Source of the DNA: a virus
Reading direction: 5' to 3' (one strand)
IMG/VR virus record: IMGVR_UViG_3300029448_000044
Coordinates: 29,613 to 57,043 of that record
DNA: 27,431 nucleotides
The notes under the pieces were generated by a model that was not told the DNA's origin, did no database searches, and saw only the letters and a list, made by a program, of their open reading frames with translations. Positions within the stretch are counted from its first letter, which is position 1, and every line of letters starts with the position of its first letter. Made by a program: the position numbers and the translations under genes. This document shows positions 6,680 through 15,325 of the stretch, in pieces.

Positions 6680-7359
6680 TAGTCTGAATTCTTTACTACT
6701 GGATTTGGACCACCTAAAGGATTAGCTGGACTTTGCATATCATCTCTTCTAGTTCTTCTAGCTTGATTTCTAAGAGCATTTATAGAACCTTGAAACTGTT
6801 GTTCCATAGTTGGAATTAAAGAATAATTTTTCATAAATACCATTGACTCTACCATACATGCATCAAATAAAGCATTGTAACAAAACTCACTAAAATAATT
6901 AGAAGTGGTTGCACTTGTTCCTGTTGCACTAGATAATGCTAATGGTCTTTTTGTATATTGTATTTCACCAGTTAAAGTTGATGCTGGTGTTGGTACAACG
7001 TAAATCTGTGTATTTGTTTTTCTAGAATAATATCTTGGTATACCTGTTGATGTACTTGCATGTGGAAAATAATCAATTGCGTACTCGTAAGGTCTTTGTA
7101 ATAATGGTGTTATATTAGAAGATGCACTTGTTTTATAATTAACATTTCTAACAACTAAAGTACCATCTGGTAAAGATACTACTGGGTCTCCAGCAGTAAA
7201 TGTAAAACTTGAATAATTATCTAAACCAAAATCATCTAGTTCTTTCATTAAACGTAATTCTGCTTTTTCAATAATAAAAGGTATTTGTGATTCATACTCA
7301 GAAGAATCATTTTCTGTTGTATTAACTAAATCTGTTTTTAAGTATGAATACGAAGGCAT
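6679..7359 (-). CDS. Head-tail connector / phage adaptor protein
   Basis: The 226-residue protein has an N-terminal helical segment (YESQIPFIIEKAELRLMKEL), a beta-rich middle (DPVVSLPDGTLVVRNVNY; NTQIYVVPTPAS) and a helical C-terminus ending in an Arg-rich and Pro-rich tail. This layout is typical of phage adaptor proteins that attach below the portal, as I recall them. It follows the capsid gene and an 89-aa structural protein and shares length with the second adaptor-like protein at 2068-2748. Confidence in the adaptor role is moderate. Confidence 0.7.
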   Translation of the reverse strand: MPSYSYLKTDLVNTTENDSSEYESQIPFIIEKAELRLMKELDDFGLDNYSSFTFTAGDPVVSLPDGTLVVRNVNYKTSASSNITPLLQRPYEYAIDYFPHASTSTGIPRYYSRKTNTQIYVVPTPASTLTGEIQYTKRPLALSSATGTSATTSNYFSEFCYNALFDACMVESMVFMKNYSLIPTMEQQFQGSINALRNQARRTRRDDMQSPANPLGGPNPVVKNSD

Positions 7360-7362
7360 ATC

Positions 7363-7632
7363 TTATCCTACTATTAAAGTTACACCACCATTAGCACCAG
7401 GAGATGAAACACTTACGGTTCCTTTACATTTAATGCCTAATTCTCCAATATAAATATCTGCTTGTCCACTAGCAGCAACTTGAAATTTAATTTTACTTCC
7501 TTCAGAATCTTCAATATCAAATGTTCCAGTTACCGTAGAGTATGCATGTATTGCTAATATACGTGTATCACCTTGAGTTGTTACGATAACTCCGGTGCCT
7601 TGACTAAATTTAGATGTAATATTTGTCGCCAT
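7363..7632 (-). CDS. Small beta-rich structural protein
   Basis: The 89-residue protein is composed mainly of beta-strand-prone segments (GVIVTTQGDTRILAIHAYST; GTFDIEDSEGSKIKFQVAA) and is Gly/Ser/Val rich with no charge clusters. It lies between the capsid gene and the adaptor gene, a position common for capsid decoration or head-completion proteins. No named family is recognised, so the structural role is inferred from composition and place. Confidence 0.65.
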   Translation of the reverse strand: MATNITSKFSQGTGVIVTTQGDTRILAIHAYSTVTGTFDIEDSEGSKIKFQVAASGQADIYIGELGIKCKGTVSVSSPGANGGVTLIVG

Positions 7633-7654
7633 GTGAATTCCTTATATAAGTATA

Positions 7655-7680
7655 GGAAGGCAGAGTAACTCATACCTTCC
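7655..7680 (-). other. Hairpin in the gap after the major capsid gene
   Basis: A perfect outer stem GGAAGG/CCTTCC encloses an inner GAGT-T-ACTC stem. It lies 14 nt downstream of the capsid stop and 23 nt before the next start. There is no T-run after it on the minus strand, so it is more likely an RNA-stability, processing or partial attenuation site than a full terminator. Confidence 0.45.
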
Positions 7681-7693
7681 CATAAATTTGCTA

Positions 7694-8611
7694 TTAGGTT
7701 CCTGGATTTCCGAAAAACCCTCTCCAGTCAGACACGCCAAAAGAATATCTTTCTCTTGCTTTAAATCTGATGTTTCCGGTGTCGAAATCAGGTTCCATTT
7801 TAGTTTGTAGAGGTGTTCTATTGAACATCTTTGTACCGTTTGGCACGTCAGTTTTAATAAAGTATGCATCACCATCATTAAATCTTCTGTTGACATAGAA
7901 ACCATCAGGAACTAATCCCATGTGTCTTATGCCATTGATGTCGTTATTTTCACTTCCAGTTTTACCTGGGGTATTTAAAATAACGTCAGCAACGAAAATT
8001 AAATCAGTTGGTATATGCAATGACATAGCACTAGCACCTATCAAAATTCCTCTATCATCTTTAGTTTGTTGAATCTGTATTAAAGATGTTTCAAGTACAG
8101 TTTGTGATAAGTCTGCGTTAGTACCATTGTTTGCTTTATTACTCTGAGTTCCACCAATTACTACAGGGTGAGCTGTACTAATGAATGCTTGACCATCGCC
8201 AATAGCAGAACTTCCAGCAGTAAAAGCCTCATTGAAAACTGAAGCAGCTTTCTGTTGCTTTGTATTTGCCATTGCTCTAGCTAAACCTTTTGCTCTTAAC
8301 TTTGCGAAAGTGTCATAGAGGTTATCCTCCATTGCTTCCTCAGTAATAGCAAAAGCTAGTGCGATAGTTTCGTTAGTGTAACGAGCTGTGTAGCTCTCAC
8401 TAGCGTTATCAAAAGTTACAGCAGCACCTTCGTTTTTAACTGGTGCAGTACCGAAACCGGTAAATAAAACTTCCTCTTCGAAAGCTCTATCCGAATTCTC
8501 TATTTCATATAGAGGTTCGTGTTCATTATTAACTTCTCCATACTCCAATCCAAAGACTGTATTCAATCCAGGAAGGAGCTCTTTGCTTATAGCACTTCTA
8601 TTTATTGCCAT
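7694..8611 (-). CDS. Major capsid protein (HK97-fold, Mu gpT-like)
   Basis: The 305-residue protein begins AINRSAISKELLPGLNTVFG and shows features I associate with Mu gpT-type HK97-fold capsid proteins: an N-terminal helical arm, YTNETIALAFAITEEAMEDN (spine helix region), a STAHPVVIGGTQSNK loop, and a C-terminal FKARERYSFGVSDWRGFFGN. It lacks an obvious cleaved delta domain, so the separate scaffold gene at 9791-10741 fits. It is followed by a hairpin that may protect or tune its mRNA. Its base composition is less AT-rich than that of the neighbouring small genes, as expected for a highly expressed gene. Confidence 0.85.
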   Translation of the reverse strand: MAINRSAISKELLPGLNTVFGLEYGEVNNEHEPLYEIENSDRAFEEEVLFTGFGTAPVKNEGAAVTFDNASESYTARYTNETIALAFAITEEAMEDNLYDTFAKLRAKGLARAMANTKQQKAASVFNEAFTAGSSAIGDGQAFISTAHPVVIGGTQSNKANNGTNADLSQTVLETSLIQIQQTKDDRGILIGASAMSLHIPTDLIFVADVILNTPGKTGSENNDINGIRHMGLVPDGFYVNRRFNDGDAYFIKTDVPNGTKMFNRTPLQTKMEPDFDTGNIRFKARERYSFGVSDWRGFFGNPGT

Positions 8612-8633
8612 GTTTTATTCCTTTCCTAAATTA

Positions 8634-9266
8634 TTACGCCAAAGAGACTGTTGCCAATAGAGAGTTATATCGATGTGCATTGACATAACATTCTACGATT
8701 GGATATTGGTCCGTTGAAGCTACATTACCATTAACAGAATCACCGTCAATACCTTTTCTTCCTACAACTCTAATATGAGCACCTACAGAGGTACCTACTG
8801 CAACTGCAGCAGCGTTTAGAGCGTGAGAAGATTGTCCAGTAATTGTGCTACCTGCTGATGTAGAAACAGTATAGTTTTTGACTATAGCTAATTCACCATC
8901 AGATAAAGTTGCATCGGCCTGAACAAAATAAGTTTGTGCAGGGTCTGTAATGACATGAAGTTTAACGTCAGAAACACTTGTTCCACCAGGGAAGTACCTA
9001 GAGAACTTTGGTTCCCCATTTTGTACATATTGACATCCTTGGAAAACACCTGATATTTTCATTGTTGCTAAAACATTAGGTGTAATAGTTCCTCCTGCGT
9101 CAATAGCTATAACATCTCCAGCATAAATATCATTAGGTATTAAACTTACGATACCGATTGCTGAGTTTGATACAGGCTGTACAATTTGACCATATCCTTC
9201 AGTATTTGGCTGACCATCTCTTTTTCGAGCAGGGAGAAAACCAAATGGATTAAGACTTGTAGCCAT
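8634..9266 (-). CDS. Putative capsid decoration / minor head protein
   Basis: The 210-residue protein has an N-terminus of the form ATSLNPFGFLPARKRDGQPN, which I recall for head proteins found just upstream of capsid genes in marine podoviruses. The rest is beta-rich, with repeated short strands and Gly turns (GDVIAIDAGGTITPNV; GAHIRVVGRKG). It sits between the scaffold-linked protein and the capsid gene with its own GGAG-type ribosome site (AAGGAGAATT before ATG). A decoration or minor capsid role is inferred. Confidence 0.65.
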   Translation of the reverse strand: MATSLNPFGFLPARKRDGQPNTEGYGQIVQPVSNSAIGIVSLIPNDIYAGDVIAIDAGGTITPNVLATMKISGVFQGCQYVQNGEPKFSRYFPGGTSVSDVKLHVITDPAQTYFVQADATLSDGELAIVKNYTVSTSAGSTITGQSSHALNAAAVAVGTSVGAHIRVVGRKGIDGDSVNGNVASTDQYPIVECYVNAHRYNSLLATVSLA

Positions 9267-9299
9267 AATAATTCTCCTTGAAAAAAAGTTGTTAAAAAA

Positions 9300-9791
9300 T
9301 TAGTCCTGAAACTTAGGGGCTCTTCCTTTTGTAACAGAACTTCTACTTGTATTACTTATAGGCATCTGTGAATTTGATTGACCCATTAATTGTTGATTAA
9401 CAGCATCCATCATTTCCCTAGACTTATTTAAGTAATGATTCTTTTTGGCCTCTAGTTTGAACGTAGGTATCTTACCTAACGCTAAGTCTCCACGACAGAC
9501 TACTCCACTATACCGGCCTTCCTTCCTCACGACAGAAGTTGCTCCCATCTCTGGAACCTCCTGAGGAGTTACAAACTCCCAGCCTTGTTGTTGCTTCTTA
9601 CCAATGTTTTGATAATCTTCATTACCTTTTAAATCGATACGAAGCCACCCTAAGGTCATGCCTGAATTCTTGAACTTATCCTCAACTTCTTTTGGAATTT
9701 GAGTTTGATTAGGTTCTTCGAATACATACTCTGTTTGTGCTCTTTCGTTGGTTTCCCTAGTTTGAGAACTACGTGTATTATTTCGTGTCAT
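9300..9791 (-). CDS. Scaffold-associated conserved hypothetical protein
   Basis: The 163-residue protein has a disordered, polar N-terminus, a compact centre (GMTLGWLRIDLKGNEDYQNI; GWEFVTPQEVPEM; YSGVVCRGDLALGKIPTFKL) and a helical, Gln/Asn-rich C-terminus. It starts one base inside the stop of the scaffold gene, so the two are translationally coupled. I recall similar proteins beside scaffolds in marine podoviruses without a known role. A head-assembly function is inferred from place only. Confidence 0.65.
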   Translation of the reverse strand: MTRNNTRSSQTRETNERAQTEYVFEEPNQTQIPKEVEDKFKNSGMTLGWLRIDLKGNEDYQNIGKKQQQGWEFVTPQEVPEMGATSVVRKEGRYSGVVCRGDLALGKIPTFKLEAKKNHYLNKSREMMDAVNQQLMGQSNSQMPISNTSRSSVTKGRAPKFQD

Positions 9792-10741
9792 TATTTACCT
9801 CCACGTTGCGTATTGATTGTTGTATAGTCACCTTCAGATTTAGTTACCTTCATCTTCTCGGCAGCATACTGTTCAAGTGGTATTCCCCATTTATTAGCTA
9901 GTCGAACATCTTCTTGAGATAGTTTAACTTTCTTTGGGTTAGGAGAGGAACGTGACCCTCCTGCAACTACTTGAGATGGTGATGACGCTCCATCATTTCG
10001 TTCTGTTTGTGCTGGCTGTTCCTGAAACTTACTAGGAAAAGCTGCACGAATTCTTTTATCTATTTCTGAATAGAAATCTTCATCATTAGGACTGTATCCT
10101 TCATTTTTTAATTCAGCATCAATTGCTAAAGCTGATGCAGTCATGATGTTATCTTTACCAAACCATTCATTATTTGCTTGCCAATCTACAGCTCTTGGGT
10201 CTGGCTGAACAGGTTGTTGCACTGGTTGTTGTTGCTGTACCTGTTGTTCTTGTTTTGGCTGCTCAGTAAATTTACTTTTTGTTACTGCAACATTCTTTAA
10301 ATCTGTTTGTGCTTCATTTAATGCTTCTTGGGCTTTTAATAATTTTTCTTTATCTTGTGCCTCAAAAGCATCAGCATATGCACTTCTTGCTAAATCTAAT
10401 TTATCTTTTAATTGTTTTTCTGTTGCATCTAAGTTTAATTTACTGACTTTATTAAACTCGTTTTCTTTTGTACTGTATGAATTTTTTAATGTTTCATTTT
10501 GTTTAATTAGTTCAGCTATCTGTTCGTCTCTTTCTTTTCTTTGACGAATTAACTGTCTAATTCTTTTTTCTGCACCTTTAGTTTGAATACCATCTAGTTC
10601 TTTTTCTTGTGGTTCTTCTTTCTTTTCAGGTGTTGGTTCAGGCTTTGCCTCAACTTTTTCTTCTTCTTTACCTTCTACTTCGTATTCTACTTTTTCTTCT
10701 TCTTTTTTTGAGACTTCTATCTCATTCCAATTGTCTTCCAT
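9791..10741 (-). CDS. Capsid scaffolding protein
   Basis: The 316-residue protein has the classic scaffold layout. A very acidic, Glu/Lys/Pro-rich N-terminus (residues 1-50) is followed by a long coiled coil (about 55-150), a Gln/Pro linker (QQVQQQQPVQQPVQPDP) and a basic C-terminal end that typically binds capsid subunits. It lies upstream of the decoration and capsid genes and has its own promoter (10791-10819) and a good GGAGG ribosome site. No protease motif was seen. Confidence 0.8.
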   Translation of the reverse strand: MEDNWNEIEVSKKEEEKVEYEVEGKEEEKVEAKPEPTPEKKEEPQEKELDGIQTKGAEKRIRQLIRQRKERDEQIAELIKQNETLKNSYSTKENEFNKVSKLNLDATEKQLKDKLDLARSAYADAFEAQDKEKLLKAQEALNEAQTDLKNVAVTKSKFTEQPKQEQQVQQQQPVQQPVQPDPRAVDWQANNEWFGKDNIMTASALAIDAELKNEGYSPNDEDFYSEIDKRIRAAFPSKFQEQPAQTERNDGASSPSQVVAGGSRSSPNPKKVKLSQEDVRLANKWGIPLEQYAAEKMKVTKSEGDYTTINTQRGGK

Positions 10742-10756
10742 TTATTCCTCCGTTGT

Positions 10757-10780
10757 GCACGAAACAAACGCATTACGTGC
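10757..10780 (-). promoter_or_regulatory. Hairpin in the scaffold mRNA leader
   Basis: GCACG and CGTGC form a 5-bp stem around a 14-nt loop. It lies between the -10 box of the scaffold promoter and the GGAGG ribosome site, near the expected 5' end of the transcript. It may stabilise this mRNA. Confidence 0.4.
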
Positions 10781-10790
10781 TTATAATACT

Positions 10791-10819
10791 ATTATACCAC
10801 ATTTTCAAAGAAAATGCAA
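10791..10819 (-). promoter_or_regulatory. Sigma70-like promoter for the scaffold-capsid genes
   Basis: On the minus strand TTGCAT (10814-10819), a 17-nt spacer ending GTGG, and TATAAT (10791-10796) form a near-consensus promoter. It starts just after the GroES-like gene stop. The spacer is almost identical to that of the terminase promoter. Initiation about 7 nt after the -10 would give a leader of about 43 nt before the scaffold ATG. Confidence 0.75.
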
Positions 10820-10821
10820 GT

Positions 10822-11247
10822 CTAAAATGAACCTTTTGTTAAATTAAATGTAGGGTCTAAGTGAGTTGGTTCGTCTACTTTCATTATTACTTGGTCATCA
10901 AATAATAATAATAACTTTATTCCCTTATAAAATAGTTTTTGACCAGCATGTTTACCGTAACAAATATAATCATCTACGTTACACCATGGGCCATTAGGAA
11001 ACTTCTCTTCATCTTTATAAGCTAAGTTACCTATCTTTAATACTCTACCAACTGTTGTTAAGTATGATATATCATCTTTAACAGCATCTGGTAATAATAT
11101 ACCACCTTTTGTTTTAGATTTAATACTTATTGGTCTTACTAAAACGTGGTATCCTGGTAATTCTGGTAAAACATCTGGGTCTAATTTATCATCATCAGAT
11201 ATCCAAGAATTATTTTTCATTGCTTTACCTAAAGCTACTTGCTGCAT
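10822..11247 (-). CDS. GroES-like co-chaperonin
   Basis: The 141-residue protein contains a Cpn10 beta-barrel: PGYHVLVRPI (about 31-40), a mobile-loop region SIKSKTKGGILLPDAVKDD (41-59) with GGILL in place of the GGIVL of bacterial GroES, then LTTVGRVLKIG, and the C-terminal strand IKLLLLFDDQVIMKV. It is longer than host GroES (about 97 residues) because of an N-terminal extension of about 30 residues and a C-terminal tail of about 20. T4 gp31 is the known precedent: it replaces GroES for folding the capsid protein. Here the gene sits directly upstream of the scaffold-capsid promoter, fitting the same job with host GroEL. Confidence 0.85.
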   Translation of the reverse strand: MQQVALGKAMKNNSWISDDDKLDPDVLPELPGYHVLVRPISIKSKTKGGILLPDAVKDDISYLTTVGRVLKIGNLAYKDEEKFPNGPWCNVDDYICYGKHAGQKLFYKGIKLLLLFDDQVIMKVDEPTHLDPTFNLTKGSF

Positions 11248-11432
11248 TAATCTTCCTCCATTCGTTTTTTCATTATATGCTTTATAGTTTCTCTACACCA
11301 TTCTATACTTGATATAGAACCAACCATCTGCCTATAATGAGGATAATCTTCAGCAGACCCATTACCTAATGTAATCTGTAAAGTTTTAATTTCCTCATCA
11401 TATTTTTTTAAAATTTCATCTATAATTTCCAT
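11247..11432 (-). CDS. Small helical protein near portal
   Basis: The 61-residue protein is charged and helical, starting MEIIDEILKKYDEEIKTLQI and continuing with DYPHYRQMVGSISSIEWCRE. The pattern of a short helix, YxxYRxMVG and a second helix recurs, as I recall, in small genes between portal and scaffold of marine podoviruses. It overlaps the GroES-like gene by one base (TAATG) and the 63-aa gene by one base. Function unknown. Confidence 0.7.
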   Translation of the reverse strand: MEIIDEILKKYDEEIKTLQITLGNGSAEDYPHYRQMVGSISSIEWCRETIKHIMKKRMEED

Positions 11433-11623
11433 TAGCTACCTTTTGGTGGCAAGTAAGAAGAAGCAGGTTGTCTTTCATTTAAAACACCTTTTCTTGCTCT
11501 CGAGCCAACAGCACCAGTATCAATAGTTTTACTAGTGAAATCACCAAATGTCTTTTTCTTCTCTACTACATGAGTAGGCTTACCATCAGTAATTCCTTTT
11601 ACATCATTCTTATAATGCATCAT
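11432..11623 (-). CDS. Hypothetical 63-aa protein downstream of portal
   Basis: A short polar protein with Lys/Gly/Ser-rich composition (KKKTFGDFTSKTIDTGAVGS) and C-terminal Pro/Gly (ASSYLPPKGS), probably disordered. It begins 2 nt after the portal stop. No family is recognised. Confidence 0.65.
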   Translation of the reverse strand: MMHYKNDVKGITDGKPTHVVEKKKTFGDFTSKTIDTGAVGSRARKGVLNERQPASSYLPPKGS

Positions 11624-11624
11624 G

Positions 11625-14141
11625 CTATTCTCCTTTATCTAGTTTAGTTATTAAATCTATTACATCTTTATCTTCTTTTTGTTCTACCTCGGCTTGTTTC
11701 TTAGCAGAATCAAAAAGCATCTTTTGTTGTTCTAATTGTATCTTTTCTTCTTCGATAGCAAGTTTTGTCATAGCATCTAATTGTTTTAGAGCTTCTCTAC
11801 TTGTTCTATCATCAACACCTTTTTGTGCTCTAAGAGCTGTTGTAATACCTTTTTGTTCAGCATCCATCATTTGACCTTGACGCTTAATATCTAACTCTTG
11901 TGCCTCGATTGCTATCTTTGCATTTTCTTTAGCAGCATCAAGTTTTAATTTTTCTTTTTCTAATTCTACTTTAGATTGTTCTAATGCTACTAACTGTTGT
12001 TCTGGTGTCATTTGTTTACCCATTGCCATATTTGCATTGAGAACATCTTGAGCAGCAGCAGCCATAACAGCTTCTACATCTGTAGGTGTTCTAGGTTGTT
12101 GAGGCATTTGCTCCATCATAACTCTTGATGTGCCATTCATTTGTTCTTGATATTTCATTATAGAATGTTCTTGTATATTTGCTTCTAATATAGGTTTTAA
12201 TCTAGCCATAACAGGACTTGCTCCATTCATAGGGTCTGAGAGATAAGCCATTTTTACTTGGATATGAGCATCATGATTTTGACCTGGAAAGGCTGCAATA
12301 GGGATACCTTTTGTTGCTGCCACAATATCAGACACTGGGTCTAATGGTTGAGGTTGTGGAGCTGTAGGTAATATCTCTTCTATGTTTGGCATATTCGCAG
12401 CATTTAATATTGTTCTGTTTAATGCTTCTAGATTGAACATACCTGGTGGTGATTGTTGTGCCATTTGTAATGCCATATTAGCTAACATCATTCTATGTGC
12501 ATTAGAAGGTATATTAGGGTCACTTACCGGTATAACATCGACAACACCATCAAAATCTTTTCTAAATATTTCTCTACTTGCATTAGGAACATCATAAGGA
12601 TATTCATTAGGTAGATAATCATAATCTATCTCTGCAATAATTTTAAATTCATCTCTTTGTGATTTATGTAATCTTTTGTGAATGCCAGAGAAGAACTTAC
12701 TAGAGGCTTCAAGTAAAGCCATAGTAGTTCCAACTGGTCCATAGGAGGCAGCATCAGAAACTATTTGTTCTGTGCTGTCTGCAAACTTCTGACCTGCAGC
12801 AGTTACAAATCCAAGCATATTGTATAGAACTGAGGAAGGCTCTTTATATGGGAGAGGAACAATTGCCTTTTGTAAATCTATACCAGTTGCTTCGACCTCC
12901 TTGAACTCACCAGGAGCAATAGGTTCGTTGTCGCCCACCATTCTTACTCCTTTTGCCTTAAACCCTCCAGGTAGATTAGCAAACTGTCCAGCATCAACAA
13001 GACTCCTCATTGCTGCAGTTGCTGTTAATGTTAAGTTACCTAAGAAATGTATAAGGCCTAACCCATAGAAACTAAATCCTGGAACAAATTTGTAGTGGAC
13101 AAAATGCATCCTTTTTTCTTTATTTGTATCACCGGCTCTATAGTTTCTACGAATACTCAATATTTGACGAGACTCCTGTTCTACAGTTACAATATAAGGA
13201 GCATACTCGCCTTCTTCACATTCTGGGTCAGGAATGTCAAGATGTACGTGTTGTTCTAATAAGACGTATTGTGGGTCATTGTCTGCTGTCGGTGCAATAC
13301 CCATAATCGTATTTAATTTTTCTGATAGTGTTGTTTGAGAAGGATTAGATGCATCAGGTAAATCTACATCTGCATATATTCCAGACTCAATATCTCTTTG
13401 CATATCTATTGGACTACGATAAATAACATGCGTATATCTATCTGCTTTTCTTAAATTAGAAGCATAATATGATACATAAAATTGGTCAATAGGTACAAAC
13501 TCTGAAACAGGTCTTTCTAATCCAGCATCATAATATACTTTCTTAATGGCAGAACCAATGAGAGGTAAATGAAATAACATTCTTTCAAACTCATCAAAGT
13601 ATTCTGGCATCTGCTCAGTTAATTGATAGTTCATAAAGTTTTGAACTCTATTTGCCTGTTCTTGTTTCTCTACAGTTTGACTACCTAGTATCTGTGCCTT
13701 TACAGGACCTCCAGATGGAAATAATTCTTGAGAGGCTTTTGATTGAAACTTTACAGCAGATTCAATTAATAATGGATGTACGGCAGTACAAGCACCTTCA
13801 AAAGGTTCTGTTGCATCTTCTAATTTTAATCCTAATAAATCAAATCCTCTTTCGAACATTGAATCCCATTCACCTCTGGATTCTTTATCTGATTGAAAGT
13901 TTTCAATAACATCATATGCAATATCTTTTAATAAACCTTCATCCATATCTACAGCAAGATTAGTATAATATTCTTTTGCTGTTACTTCTTCTTCTATATT
14001 CTCTTCACCAAAGTTTACTACAACTCCACCATCTGTATCTACCTCAAAAGATACATTCTCATCTGCTGGTGCTGTGGCATCTATGGATACTACATTTGTT
14101 GTTTCTTCTTTTTGTTCAAATGGATTTTTTTCTATTGCCAT
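11625..14141 (-). CDS. Portal protein (P22-like, long form)
   Basis: The 838-residue protein has an acidic, disordered N-terminus (1-55), then the portal core with ESRGEWDSMFERGFDLLGLK, AVHPLLIESAVKFQSKASQE, FFxMLFHLPLIGSAIKK-like segments and SFYGLGLIHFLGNLTLTATA. The C-terminus is a long coiled coil rich in Gln, Glu and Lys (about 690-838), equivalent to the barrel helix of P22-type portals. Portal dodecamers form the DNA entry channel and dock the terminase. Length exceeds P22 gp1 (about 725 residues). It lies directly downstream of the 392-aa gene with a one-base overlap. Confidence 0.88.
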   Translation of the reverse strand: MAIEKNPFEQKEETTNVVSIDATAPADENVSFEVDTDGGVVVNFGEENIEEEVTAKEYYTNLAVDMDEGLLKDIAYDVIENFQSDKESRGEWDSMFERGFDLLGLKLEDATEPFEGACTAVHPLLIESAVKFQSKASQELFPSGGPVKAQILGSQTVEKQEQANRVQNFMNYQLTEQMPEYFDEFERMLFHLPLIGSAIKKVYYDAGLERPVSEFVPIDQFYVSYYASNLRKADRYTHVIYRSPIDMQRDIESGIYADVDLPDASNPSQTTLSEKLNTIMGIAPTADNDPQYVLLEQHVHLDIPDPECEEGEYAPYIVTVEQESRQILSIRRNYRAGDTNKEKRMHFVHYKFVPGFSFYGLGLIHFLGNLTLTATAAMRSLVDAGQFANLPGGFKAKGVRMVGDNEPIAPGEFKEVEATGIDLQKAIVPLPYKEPSSVLYNMLGFVTAAGQKFADSTEQIVSDAASYGPVGTTMALLEASSKFFSGIHKRLHKSQRDEFKIIAEIDYDYLPNEYPYDVPNASREIFRKDFDGVVDVIPVSDPNIPSNAHRMMLANMALQMAQQSPPGMFNLEALNRTILNAANMPNIEEILPTAPQPQPLDPVSDIVAATKGIPIAAFPGQNHDAHIQVKMAYLSDPMNGASPVMARLKPILEANIQEHSIMKYQEQMNGTSRVMMEQMPQQPRTPTDVEAVMAAAAQDVLNANMAMGKQMTPEQQLVALEQSKVELEKEKLKLDAAKENAKIAIEAQELDIKRQGQMMDAEQKGITTALRAQKGVDDRTSREALKQLDAMTKLAIEEEKIQLEQQKMLFDSAKKQAEVEQKEDKDVIDLITKLDKGE

Positions 14142-15319
14142 TATTTAGTTCCTCTCTTTTTTAAATCTTTTCTAATTTGATTTACTTCTTTTAAATCTAA
14201 TACACGATTAACTTTCATCTCTCCACCTATTAACCATGAACCTTCCATATTAGGATTTGTTTTATATCTATAACTTCCACCTTCTGGAACATAATCTAAA
14301 TCAGCTTCTCCAGCTATTATGCTGCCATCTTTTTTTCGACCAGCTCTAGAGTTTGCAATATCTTGATAATCTTTTTTATCATTACTAAATTCAACTTCTG
14401 CCCAAACTCTTTTTGCTCCTTCTCCTGTTTTAGAACCTGGTTGTGCTAAATGAGAGGCATCTGGAACTGTATCTCCATGCCAACCTGGTCTGTACTTTAC
14501 AGAAGGAACTGCTCCAAAACCTATAGATTTTTTTGATGTATCAGAAACTTTAAATCCTGCCTCTATTAATTTTTTTCTTTCTTCAGCATTTTTAATTGGT
14601 TTATAATCCATACTTCCACTTGTAGTTGGTTGTTGTTTTCTTCCTTTATTATCTAAAAAATAAAAACCTTTATCAGCTTTCATCCATTGATTAATAGGAA
14701 CAGGTGTCTTAGAATCAACATATAAAGGATAGATATTACCATCATCTTTTTTTTGAAATACTTTATAACCTTTAATTACATCTTTAGGTTCTTGTCCTTT
14801 AGGTACAAAGTTTGGATTAAGATATTCTTTTGATTCTCCAATTTCATCTGCTATTTTATTCATATTCATTTCAGTAGCAGGTTTATTATTTTGTTTTAAA
14901 ATCTTTTTAATATTTTCTATTGATGTTAGTTCTGGTAATCTTTTAGCTGCAGCTTTAGCAACTTGTATTCCTTTACCAGCTACAGGTATTGTTCCTAATC
15001 CTGCAAGAATAGTTAGTCCACCTTTTAGTGCTGCCTCACCAAACTTACCTTCTTTAACTGCATCTTTAGTTTCTTCAAACATCTTCTTAGCTTCTACTGC
15101 TGATATAGCTTCACCAGTTCCAGGTGCAACTTCAGCAACAAACTTTTGTGCTGGTGGTAATTCTTCATACATGCTATATGCTTTATTAATATAATCACCT
15201 AGTTCTTTTTGTTGTACTTCATCTAATTCATCTAATTCAAAATTATCTTCAACAGGTCTATCAGATACAGCAGGCATCTGTGTAGCTAATTGTGCATATA
15301 ATTCGTTAATTTTATTCAT
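14141..15319 (-). CDS. 392-aa protein with pretoxin-like segment and RPGWH domain
   Basis: The N-terminal 90 residues are acidic and helical. Residues 98-125 (GGLTILAGLGTIPVAGKGIQ and on) form a Gly-rich hydrophobic hairpin resembling the pretoxin segments that precede toxin domains and segments of some phage virion proteins. The C-terminal half has a compact domain with YPLYVDSKTPVPINQWMKA, YRPGWHGDTVPDASH (277-290) and VWAEVEFS. I recall this RPGWH-type domain from large polyvalent phage proteins, but its activity is unclear to me. The gene lies between terminase and portal and has its own promoter, whose -10 ends 6 nt before the ATG. It could be an ejected protein, an effector or a head protein. 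Confidence 0.6.
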   Translation of the reverse strand: MNKINELYAQLATQMPAVSDRPVEDNFELDELDEVQQKELGDYINKAYSMYEELPPAQKFVAEVAPGTGEAISAVEAKKMFEETKDAVKEGKFGEAALKGGLTILAGLGTIPVAGKGIQVAKAAAKRLPELTSIENIKKILKQNNKPATEMNMNKIADEIGESKEYLNPNFVPKGQEPKDVIKGYKVFQKKDDGNIYPLYVDSKTPVPINQWMKADKGFYFLDNKGRKQQPTTSGSMDYKPIKNAEERKKLIEAGFKVSDTSKKSIGFGAVPSVKYRPGWHGDTVPDASHLAQPGSKTGEGAKRVWAEVEFSNDKKDYQDIANSRAGRKKDGSIIAGEADLDYVPEGGSYRYKTNPNMEGSWLIGGEMKVNRVLDLKEVNQIRKDLKKRGTK

Positions 15320-15325
15320 ATATAT

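Noticed and set aside
7642-7905. Minus-strand 87-codon frame across the capsid gene end
   Set aside because: It lies in another frame inside the well-supported capsid gene and across the hairpin, with no ribosome site.
12382-14164. Several plus-strand frames opposite the portal gene
   Set aside because: Antisense shadows with no ribosome sites; the portal is strongly supported on the minus strand.
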